A DNA stretch of 10,677 nt from Proteobacteria bacterium UBA3588 (GCA_002376325.1 DFMR01000193.1:1-10677), one strand, 5' to 3'. Shown: positions 1-6,369, numbered from the stretch's first letter. Notes: generated from the sequence alone by a model not told the origin. Made by a program: numbers and translations.

Positions 1-1083
<1,083 letters not shown>

Positions 1084-1107
1084 ACCCTGTCGCACAAGCG
1101 CTGCACG

Positions 1108-1142
1108 AAAAAGCCCCGCTGGCGACAGCGGGGCTTTTTTAT
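1108..1142. terminator. Bidirectional intrinsic terminator between groL and anti-sigma-1
   Basis: A perfect 9-bp GC-rich stem (AGCCCCGCT at 1112-1120 with AGCGGGGCT at 1127-1135, 6-base loop) is flanked by an A run on the left and a T run on the right. It can therefore terminate groL on the plus strand and the sigma-1/anti-sigma-1 operon on the minus strand. The remaining spacer, 1143-1220, shows nothing further. Confidence 0.93.
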
Positions 1143-1220
1143 TGTGTGCCGCAGACGGCCCTGTTGGGTGCGGCAGGCTCGCTCGGGTTCTTGCCCGATG
1201 CAGGCGAATACCCTGAGTCG

Positions 1221-1940
1221 CTAAACCCGCACGTAGACCCAGCCGCTCTCCATGCGTTGGACTATTTCATCCAGTGCCGATGGAACCACCTTGACCTGGG
1301 GTAACAGCCGGTAGTGGACGCCGCGTTCCCTCAAGTGCTGCAGCGTCTTGCCGCAGGCGAGAAAGGTGACGTTCGGATAGCGTCGGGCCAGCTGTGCGAT
1401 CTCCTGCCGGTATGGCGAGAGACTCGTTCGCAACAAATCCAGGCCCTTGTCGTTGGTCAGTATCTCCAGATGAAGTGCCACCCCTTGCGCGCGCGCGCGC
1501 GCCAGCATCTGCTTCGCTTCGGCCATGGCCGTACGGAAATGCTGCGGCTCATCGTCGCTGATATGCAACAGCACGTTGTGGGCGCGAGCTATGGGCACAT
1601 TCCAACTAGCCGGTGTAGCGACTGCCGTGTGTTGTTCGGGCAGGCCGCCGCGCGACAACCAGCCGACGCAGGCGCCGACCACAAACATCAACAACGCTGC
1701 AGCCATTCCGTAACAACTCAGCTTCTTGCGCTGCCGTCGCCGTGACGACGGCGGCGGTAATGCAGAGGGGCTATACGCATCCTGCACCATTTCCCGCAGA
1801 TTGCGCAGGCGGCAGGCGTATTGTGCTACCTCACTGTCCTGTTCCAACTCCTGGTAAAACCGAACCTTCTCTTCCGTCGTCAGCTGATTGTCGACGAAGG
1901 AGTTGATCGCCTCTTCAGAAAACGCATGATCTCGGTTCAT
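1221..1940 (-). CDS. Membrane-anchored anti-sigma factor with C-terminal periplasmic DsrE-like domain (copy 1)
   Basis: A 239-residue protein in three parts. Residues 1-55 resemble the helical anti-sigma domain of RsiW/RseA-type proteins (SEEAINSFVDNQLTTEEK...), which holds an ECF sigma factor inactive at the inner membrane. A proline-rich linker and a basic cluster (RRRQRKK, 67-73) precede one membrane helix at about 76-94, so the N terminus should be cytoplasmic and the C terminus periplasmic. Residues 122-239 form a DsrE/DsrF-like domain: a VLLHIS strand, then LEILTNDKGLDLL, then VTFLACGKTL with Cys196, then the tail GWVYVRV. The zinc-binding CxxC of ZAS anti-sigma factors is not complete (one Cys at 43, with His5). 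The start ATG overlaps the sigma-1 stop codon as ATGA and has a good AGGAGAG ribosome site, indicating translational coupling. Its paralogue lies at 4730-5467; the two DsrE parts align without gaps, 45 of 118 residues identical by hand count. The anti-sigma role is inferred from operon position and topology; the DsrE fold call is by motif comparison. Confidence 0.85.
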   Translation of the reverse strand: MNRDHAFSEEAINSFVDNQLTTEEKVRFYQELEQDSEVAQYACRLRNLREMVQDAYSPSALPPPSSRRRQRKKLSCYGMAAALLMFVVGACVGWLSRGGLPEQHTAVATPASWNVPIARAHNVLLHISDDEPQHFRTAMAEAKQMLARARAQGVALHLEILTNDKGLDLLRTSLSPYRQEIAQLARRYPNVTFLACGKTLQHLRERGVHYRLLPQVKVVPSALDEIVQRMESGWVYVRV

Positions 1941-2488
1941 TTCACTCTCCTGATCCGCCTCTTCTCACTATTGAGTTCCGCATCGTGAGGAGTCAGCAAA
2001 TCGACCAGGGCGCGCCGCGCCCGACACAAGCGACTCATTACCGTCCCCACCGGAATCTCGAGGATCGCCGCGACCTCGGTATAGCTGAAACCTTCGAGGT
2101 CGACCAGTGTAACCACCTGTCGTTGATTGACCGACAGATTTGCGATCGCGTCGCGCACCTGGCGGACTTTTTGCTGCTGCGCCACCAGTGATTCCGGTGT
2201 CGTCGGATGAACGAATTCGTTTTCATCAAACTCCACCATGTCGCGCCGTTTGCGCAGATGATCATGCCAGCAGTTGTTCAGTATCCGGAACAGCCAGGCA
2301 TACAGTGCCTCCGGATCGCGCAACTGGTTGATCAGGCGCAATGCCTTCGACAAGGTCTCCTGCGCCAGGTCATCCGCGATCGACGAATCGTGACACCAGG
2401 CATAGGCGACGCGAAACAGATGCGGCCGACTCTCCTCCAATTTCTGCCGGAGCTCCCGGCTACGACAAAGCCGTATGAATATAGCCAT
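1937..2488 (-). CDS. ECF-family RNA polymerase sigma factor (copy 1)
   Basis: A 183-residue sigma-70-family factor of the extracytoplasmic-function class, with only regions 2 and 4. Region 2 spans about residues 21-86 (RPHLFRVAYAWCH, DDLAQET, ALYAWLFRILNNCW, RRDMVEFDE). Region 4 spans about 108-162, with the helix-turn-helix GFSYTEVAAILEIPVGTVMSRLCRARRAL that reads the -35 element. The frame is open for 50 more codons upstream, but the ATG at 2488 is preferred because the protein then aligns from residue 1 with its paralogue (MAIFIRLCRSRE against MGLLGLFCRSRE). Its ribosome site is only a GGGGG about ten bases upstream, and an in-frame GTG at 2494 is an alternative start. It shares about 94 of the first 160 residues with the copy at 5464-6021, without gaps. 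Its last codons overlap the anti-sigma gene (ATGA), so the product is probably held inactive by that partner. An ECF-type promoter match lies upstream, suggesting autoregulation. Confidence 0.92.
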   Translation of the reverse strand: MAIFIRLCRSRELRQKLEESRPHLFRVAYAWCHDSSIADDLAQETLSKALRLINQLRDPEALYAWLFRILNNCWHDHLRKRRDMVEFDENEFVHPTTPESLVAQQQKVRQVRDAIANLSVNQRQVVTLVDLEGFSYTEVAAILEIPVGTVMSRLCRARRALVDLLTPHDAELNSEKRRIRRVK

Positions 2489-2544
2489 ATCCACTACGCC
2501 CCCACTATTTATAGTTGTTTGAATCTCCTCCACACCTTGTAATT

Positions 2545-2570
2545 GACGCTTCTCGCCCGCGAAATATTCC
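2545..2570 (-). promoter_or_regulatory. Candidate ECF-type promoter for the sigma-1/anti-sigma-1 operon
   Basis: On the minus strand, GGAATA (2570-2565) is followed by a 16-base spacer and CGTC (2548-2545). This fits the general ECF pattern of a GGAA-type -35 and a CGTC-type -10. Transcription would start near 2538, about 50 bases before the sigma-1 ATG. An identical motif with identical spacing faces the other way at 2595-2620. Recognition by sigma-1 itself is inference. Confidence 0.55.
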
Positions 2571-2594
2571 CATCCGTATTTCACCGTGGATAGC

Positions 2595-2620
2595 GGAATA
2601 AAGCCGTTATAGGGGCCGTC
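2595..2620 (+). promoter_or_regulatory. Candidate ECF-type promoter for the dsrE-porin operon
   Basis: GGAATA (2595-2600), a 16-base spacer, then CGTC (2617-2620). It is identical in both hexamer/tetramer elements and in spacing to the divergent site at 2545-2570. The two -35 elements lie back to back, 24 bases apart. The predicted start near 2627 gives a leader of about 75 bases before the dsrE-like ATG. Confidence 0.55.
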
Positions 2621-2648
2621 TGCTCCCCGTGGCCACAAGAGGTGTGTT

Positions 2649-2665
2649 CCCGGCAGGAAGCCGGG
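2649..2665 (+). promoter_or_regulatory. GC hairpin with AGGAA loop in the dsrE-like leader
   Basis: CCCGGC (2649-2654) pairs perfectly with GCCGGG (2660-2665) around a five-base AGGAA loop. It sits about 25 bases before the GGGAGGA ribosome site. A GGA presented in a hairpin loop plus a second GGA at the ribosome site is the layout often bound by CsrA/RsmA. This role is inferred from layout only. Confidence 0.3.
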
Positions 2666-2702
2666 CGCGCTATATCGCTTGGGATTTCGGGAGGAAACAG
2701 AT

Positions 2703-3152
2703 ATGTACGCTTTAAAACTCGTGGCAAGGTTGGCACTGTTGTGTTCCTTGCTCTATGCAACGGCGTCGACCGCCGCTCCGGCGATGGATAAACCCTTTGC
2801 TGACACCAAGGTCGTGCTGCAGATAAGCAACCTGTCTCCGGCCAAACAGAATCTGGTGCTTAACGTGGCGCAGAACCTGCTGAACCACTACGGCCCCGAC
2901 CGCGTGGACGTCGAAGTGGTGGCCTTTGGTCCCGGCCTGCGTCTGCTGTTCGCCAACAATGCGAACAAAGACCGTGTCGACATGTTGGCGCAGAACGGCG
3001 TGCGTTTTTCCGCCTGCGGCAACACCATCCACAGTTTCACCAAACAACTGGGTCATGCACCTAAGATCAACCCGGTTGCGACCATCGTGCCCGGCGGAAT
3101 CGTGCGCATCGTCGACCTGGTGCACCAAGGCTATGTGTTGGACAAGCCGTAA
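2703..3152 (+). CDS. Secreted (periplasmic) DsrE-like protein
   Basis: A 149-residue protein. The ATG at 2703 is chosen because it follows GGGAGGA by eight bases and starts a clean signal peptide (basic MYALKLVAR, a hydrophobic core, then an AxA-type site near ASTAA, residue 25). A TTG-initiated extension of eight residues from 2679 would swallow the ribosome site. The mature part is one DsrE/DsrF-like domain: KVVLQIS, VDVEVVAFGPGLRLL, GVRFSACGNTI with Cys105, VPGGIVRIVDLVHQGYVL. DsrE-family proteins such as DsrE of DsrEFH and TusD bind or transfer sulfane sulfur on a conserved cysteine in the cytoplasm and form oligomers; this one is exported. The cysteine segment matches those of the two anti-sigma factors here (FLACGKTL, IMACANAL). 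It is followed after 41 bases by the porin gene and is probably co-transcribed with it. Possible roles are soluble partner, competitor or signal carrier for the anti-sigma DsrE domains; none is proven. Confidence 0.85.
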   Translation: MYALKLVARLALLCSLLYATASTAAPAMDKPFADTKVVLQISNLSPAKQNLVLNVAQNLLNHYGPDRVDVEVVAFGPGLRLLFANNANKDRVDMLAQNGVRFSACGNTIHSFTKQLGHAPKINPVATIVPGGIVRIVDLVHQGYVLDKP

Positions 3153-3193
3153 ACACAATAACTAGAGCCTTTTATGAAAAGGTGGGAGGAGCT

Positions 3194-4591
3194 ATGTCGT
3201 ACAAATTATTGAAAAATGCCTGTGTCGCGTCATGCTGCATCGGCGGCCTGCTCGGCGCCGGCACGGCGTCGGCGACGGACTGGCTGATGTTGCAGGGAAC
3301 GGAGCCCGCCGGGGCGGGTGCGCCGGCGCGTATTTTTGGCGTGTTACAGCCGACCTATCAGGCGGACACCAGCTCTGACAGCGCCGCCGCCATCGCTTCC
3401 AATACGGCCCCCGAGCCGACGCTGATTGCCCCGAACTTCCAGAAGCAGGAGCAGTTCCAGCTGATGCGGGCCATGCTCGGCGTGCGCGGGCTGGCCTTTC
3501 CGATCGACGACAGCGTCAATTACCTGCTCAACGTCGAGTTTGGTACCAACGCGGCGACCGATGGCGGGCCCTACGGGCAACGGACGCCGGTGCGGTTGAT
3601 GGATGCGAGCGTCACGGTCAACAGCATTCCAGGTGCGCGCATTCGTACCGGTTTGTTCAAAACGCCGGGGCCGGAAGAGTTGTTGCAGGGCATCATAGGC
3701 ATGGACTACATCAACTTTACCGATGTGTCGAGCCAGATGATGCTGGAGCGTTTCCCCAGAGGTGTACAGACCAGTACCAGTGCCACAGATAATCATGGTA
3801 ATGGCGATGGAAAGGTGACGCCGACTGAGGCACAGTGGACCTCGTCGTTCGGCGCGGCGCGCGACCTAGGCATGGAGGTGTTCGATAGCTTCCACGCCAA
3901 CGGGTGGACCCACAGCTACGCGGTGATGATCGGTAATGGCAACGGACTGCAGGTGCAGGACAGCATTGCCGATGGGCCGGAAGAGTATCTCTACTGGGCG
4001 TCGGAAAAGGTGTTCAGCGGCAAGGGGCCTCTGCAGCAGGGCGTGAAATTCTTCATCTGGCAGCAGACCGGCAAGCGCCGGGTGGACTTGAGCGACGACA
4101 ACACTTACAACCCCGTGACCCACGACCGCATACGCCAGGGTATCGGTATGCGCTATCGCCGAGGCAATTGGCGTCTGGGCACGGAGTACATGCAGGGTAA
4201 GGGCATGATCTTCCAGGGACCCAATAAGCCCAATTTCGGTTTTGGTACGCCGGCCGCGCTCCAGGATCTCGATGGCAAGGCCAACGGCTGGTACGTCGAT
4301 GCCGGCTATTACGTGCCGAATACACGCTGGGAACTGGACGCGCGTTACGATCAGTACAACCGTTCGACCTCGCACCAGTACGATACGGCACGCTTTACCA
4401 CCACGACCCTCGGGGTGGTCTACCATATCAATGCCAGAACGCGCGTCACCTTCGATTATGCGATGCGTAACGACAAGGCGCTGGATGCCATCCCGACGTC
4501 TGGGCCGCTGGTCACGCCGCTCACCAATCTGCATAACGGTCTGGCATCGATTAAGGACCGCTTGGCACTGCAGTTGACGATGATGTACTAG
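3194..4591 (+). CDS. Outer-membrane porin-like beta-barrel protein
   Basis: A 465-residue protein. The ATG at 3194 follows GGGAGGA; an in-frame GTG at 3182 would place that site inside the gene. A signal peptide ends near AGTASA (residues 1-27). The mature protein consists of alternating-residue strands rich in aromatics (IFGVLQPTYQAD, YLLNVEFGT, GIGMRYRRGNWRLGTEYMQGKG, GWYVDAGYYVP, WELDARYDQYN, TRVTFDYAMRND) and ends in a terminal aromatic (ALQLTMMY), the usual outer-membrane barrel signature recognised by the Bam machinery. General form and length resemble phosphate-selective OprO/OprP-like porins, but substrate specificity cannot be read from the sequence. Residues 199-212 (DNHGNGDGKVTPTE) look like a calcium-binding EF-hand or dockerin-type loop, probably in an external or periplasmic loop. 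It is the second gene of the dsrE-porin unit. A short palindrome, CCTTTT-ATG-AAAAGG (3168-3182), abuts its ribosome site. Confidence 0.78.
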   Translation: MSYKLLKNACVASCCIGGLLGAGTASATDWLMLQGTEPAGAGAPARIFGVLQPTYQADTSSDSAAAIASNTAPEPTLIAPNFQKQEQFQLMRAMLGVRGLAFPIDDSVNYLLNVEFGTNAATDGGPYGQRTPVRLMDASVTVNSIPGARIRTGLFKTPGPEELLQGIIGMDYINFTDVSSQMMLERFPRGVQTSTSATDNHGNGDGKVTPTEAQWTSSFGAARDLGMEVFDSFHANGWTHSYAVMIGNGNGLQVQDSIADGPEEYLYWASEKVFSGKGPLQQGVKFFIWQQTGKRRVDLSDDNTYNPVTHDRIRQGIGMRYRRGNWRLGTEYMQGKGMIFQGPNKPNFGFGTPAALQDLDGKANGWYVDAGYYVPNTRWELDARYDQYNRSTSHQYDTARFTTTTLGVVYHINARTRVTFDYAMRNDKALDAIPTSGPLVTPLTNLHNGLASIKDRLALQLTMMY

Positions 4592-4612
4592 ATAAAGCAG
4601 CGGCACTGCGTC

Positions 4613-4651
4613 AAAAAAAATGCCCCGCCGGTTTGCCGGCGGGGCATTTTT
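4613..4651. terminator. Bidirectional intrinsic terminator between porin and anti-sigma-2
   Basis: A perfect 11-bp stem (TGCCCCGCCGG at 4621-4631 with its complement at 4636-4646, loop TTTG) has eight A on the left and five T on the right. It can end the dsrE-porin transcript on plus and the sigma-2/anti-sigma-2 transcript on minus. The rest of the spacer (4652-4729) shows no feature. Confidence 0.94.
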
Positions 4652-4729
4652 CCTGGTTGGGCTTCCGTATGAAATTCCCGTAATCGGCTTTGCCGTCGGA
4701 TGGTTGCCTGCGGTTCGAATGGACCGCCC

Positions 4730-5467
4730 TTACACCTTGATGTAAAGCCAACCTTCCTGCAGTCGTTCCACCACCCGTTCCAGCGCCGACTTGGTGGTGC
4801 TGACATTGGGCAGCAGCCTGGTATCGACTCCCTCGCGCTTGAGCTGCGCCAGGGCGTTGGCGCAGGCCATGATCGTGAGATTGTTGTAATTGTGAATCAG
4901 CTCCTCAGTCAGCCGTGGATAGGGCGATACTTTGGCGCGCAACAGCGCCAGCCCGTTGCCGTTGGCGACCACTTCGACCCTGATGGGGACGCCGCGCCGT
5001 TTGGAACTGCGCAACAGGTCATCGACTTCGGTGAGCGCGTAATGCAATTTGTTGGGGTCTGCGGTGGTGATATGCAGGATGACGTTTTGCTGTTGCCCCC
5101 GGGCCGACAGCAGCTGCACCGTCTGGAACGCATCCATGTCTTCGTGCAGGTAAACTGCGTGCTTGACGGTAACGTCGTGGCTATGTGAAAACCAGCCGAT
5201 CAACGCACCGCATAGCAGCAGTAACGAGGCGGCGACCGCGTCGGTCAGCCGCGCGCGGCGGCGCGGCCGCATTGCAGGCGGCGGCGATGATGGCGGTTCG
5301 CGATAGGCATAGCGCAGCATATCCTGCAGCTTGCGCGTTTCGCACACGGAACGATTCAATACTTGGTCGTTGTTGAGGACCAGAAATATCTGCTCCTTCT
5401 CTTCCGAACCAAGCTCATCGTCGACGAAGGCGTTCAACTGCTCGTCAGAAATGTGCCGCTTGTTCAT
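4730..5467 (-). CDS. Membrane-anchored anti-sigma factor with C-terminal periplasmic DsrE-like domain (copy 2)
   Basis: A 245-residue paralogue of the protein at 1221-1940, with the same plan. The N-terminal anti-sigma-like domain (HISDEQLNAFVDDELGSEEKE) has a lone Cys42 in place of a full zinc CxxC. A proline-rich linker and basic cluster (RPRRRAR, 67-73) lead to one membrane helix at about 76-94. The C-terminal domain at 128-245 is DsrE-like: NVILHIT, VEVVANGNGLALL, LTIMACANAL with Cys202, tail GWLYIKV. The start ATG at 5467 is chosen because it overlaps the sigma-2 stop codon as ATGA, follows a GAGGG site and gives an N terminus matching copy 1 (MNKRHISDEQ against MNRDHAFSEE). A frame extension of 31 codons upstream lies inside the sigma gene and is rejected. 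The likely role is inner-membrane inhibition of sigma-2, with the periplasmic DsrE domain as sensor. The inhibitory role is inferred from context. Confidence 0.85.
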   Translation of the reverse strand: MNKRHISDEQLNAFVDDELGSEEKEQIFLVLNNDQVLNRSVCETRKLQDMLRYAYREPPSSPPPAMRPRRRARLTDAVAASLLLLCGALIGWFSHSHDVTVKHAVYLHEDMDAFQTVQLLSARGQQQNVILHITTADPNKLHYALTEVDDLLRSSKRRGVPIRVEVVANGNGLALLRAKVSPYPRLTEELIHNYNNLTIMACANALAQLKREGVDTRLLPNVSTTKSALERVVERLQEGWLYIKV

Positions 5468-6021
5468 TTTACCCTCACGAGAGCCAATTCCCGTGGCGGC
5501 GCTGTTACCGTGGCGGCCGCTTCCAGCAACCGCTCCTTCAATGCCTGGCGCGCACGGCACAGCCGGCTCATCACCGTACCGATGGGGATGCCGAGTATCT
5601 CGGCCACTTCGGCATAACTGAAGCCTTCGAGATCGACCAGCGTCACCACTTCGCGCTGCCCCATGGACAGCTGTGCCACCGCACTGCGTACCCGGTGAAC
5701 GGTCTCCAACTCCTGGTGCGACCGCTCCGGATTGCTGTCGCTGTGGAATTCGCCTTCATCGAATTCCACCAAATCGCGGCGGCTGCGCAGGTGACCGCGC
5801 CAGCAGTTGGTGAGGATACTGAACAGCCAGCTGTCAATGGCTTCGAAGTTGCGCAGATTGGCCGCACTCTTCATCGCCTGCAACATCGTTTCCTGTACCA
5901 GATCATCTGCCAAGTGGGTGTTGTGGCACCACGAATAGGCCACCCGGTAGAGACGCGGCCGATTATGTTCCAGCCGCTGATTGAATTCGCGGCTGCGACA
6001 AAACAACCCCAATAGACCCAT
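5464..6021 (-). CDS. ECF-family RNA polymerase sigma factor (copy 2)
   Basis: A 185-residue ECF sigma factor, paralogous to the one at 1937-2488 (about 59% identical over the first 160 residues, ungapped, hand count). Region 2 is at about 21-86 (RPRLYRVAYSWCH, DDLVQET, WLFSILTNCW, RRDLVEFDE). Region 4 is at about 108-162 (LVDLEGFSYAEVAEILGIPIGTVMSRLCRARQAL). The helix-turn-helix and region 2 are nearly identical between copies, so the two factors may read overlapping promoters; the linker (about 91-110) and C-terminal tail diverge. The ATG at 6021 has a strong GGAGGAG ribosome site; a GTG at 6033 would place that site inside the gene. Its stop overlaps the anti-sigma start (ATGA). Four cysteines (8, 32, 73, 155) are shared with copy 1. 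No copy of the GGAATA-N16-CGTC motif was found on its own strand upstream. Confidence 0.92.
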   Translation of the reverse strand: MGLLGLFCRSREFNQRLEHNRPRLYRVAYSWCHNTHLADDLVQETMLQAMKSAANLRNFEAIDSWLFSILTNCWRGHLRSRRDLVEFDEGEFHSDSNPERSHQELETVHRVRSAVAQLSMGQREVVTLVDLEGFSYAEVAEILGIPIGTVMSRLCRARQALKERLLEAAATVTAPPRELALVRVK

Positions 6022-6074
6022 GTTCTCCTCCACTCGTTTCTAGCGATGTAGTTATTGGTTTTATTGTTGTTATT

Positions 6075-6106
6075 GATGCAACGACGTCTGATGCGTCGTT
6101 TGCATC
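6075..6106. repeat. Imperfect inverted repeat upstream of sigma-2
   Basis: GATGCAACGACG (6075-6086) and CGTCGTTTGCATC (6094-6106) are inverted copies differing by one A, around a seven-base spacer. The element lies 54 bases before the sigma-2 ATG in an AT-rich stretch. Each arm carries TTGCAT pointing outwards. It could be an operator for a dimeric regulator or part of the sigma-2 promoter region. No terminator-type T run follows it. Confidence 0.5.
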
Positions 6107-6137
6107 GATTATTAGTGAAAACGTATGGAATTTCCAG

Positions 6138-6163
6138 GGAATAAATCGGTGCGGCGGCGCGTC
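6138..6163 (+). promoter_or_regulatory. Candidate ECF-type promoter upstream of the structured RNA
   Basis: GGAATA (6138-6143), a 16-base spacer, then CGTC (6160-6163): the same elements and spacing as the two sites at 2545-2570 and 2595-2620. Transcription would start near 6170, just ahead of a long hairpin at 6179. No open reading frame with a ribosome site follows before the terminator. Confidence 0.5.
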
Positions 6164-6169
6164 TTATCG

Positions 6170-6335
6170 GCGTAGGTAAACAGCGCCAAGGACCAGAGTC
6201 CGCGCATTTGATGTGGTCTTTGGGCTGTTGCCAACGTCTGCTTGGACGTACGGTATGCCTCTCCGTTGTGGGCCGTACGTTGTTGCGGGGGTCTTTTCCC
6301 CACTCGTGCCTGGGGCCTTTGGCCCCTGGTTTTTT
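6170..6335 (+). ncRNA. Candidate small RNA with four hairpins, divergent from sigma-2
   Basis: About 165 bases between an ECF-type promoter match and an intrinsic terminator. Hairpin 1 pairs 6179-6195 with 6214-6229 over 16 base pairs, with one G-U pair and one bulged G (6185). Hairpin 2 pairs ACGTACGG (6246-6253) with CCGTACGT (6273-6280) around a 19-base loop containing CCTCTCC. Hairpin 3 is GGGG (6288-6291) with CCCC (6298-6301). Hairpin 4 is the terminator. Frames opening at 6211 or 6213 run through the terminator and have no ribosome site, so coding is unlikely. It does not resemble 6S, SRP or tmRNA as far as can be seen. By analogy with the RpoE-dependent small RNAs that repress porin mRNAs in E. 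coli, the local porin is a candidate target; that is inference. The start is predicted, not observed. It may instead be a leader element of the glnE transcript. Confidence 0.45.
6309..6335 (+). terminator. Intrinsic terminator ending the candidate small RNA
   Basis: GGGGCC (6312-6317), loop TTT, GGCCCC (6321-6326), extended across a T-T mismatch by CC/GG pairs (6309-6310 with 6328-6329), then six T (6330-6335). The minus strand has no T run after the stem, so it acts on plus-strand transcription only. No plus-strand protein gene ends here, which points to a non-coding transcript upstream. Confidence 0.75.
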
Positions 6336-6369
6336 CGCGCGACGAGTACGCCGCCTCGCCCGGTCGGGC

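Noticed and set aside
2507..2513. TATAAAT on the minus strand as a sigma-70 -10 for sigma-1
   Set aside because: No -35 lies at proper distance, and a start there would leave only about 13 bases before the ATG. The ECF-type motif is a better candidate.
2489..2638. A 50-codon N-terminal extension of sigma-1
   Set aside because: The paralogue aligns from the ATG at 2488 and the extension overlaps the candidate promoter. A short extension from a nearby start is still possible and is noted in the findings.
3168..3182. Palindrome CCTTTT-ATG-AAAAGG between dsrE and porin as a terminator
   Set aside because: The stem is short and AT-rich and no T run follows, so it would not terminate. At most it could affect translation or RNA processing.
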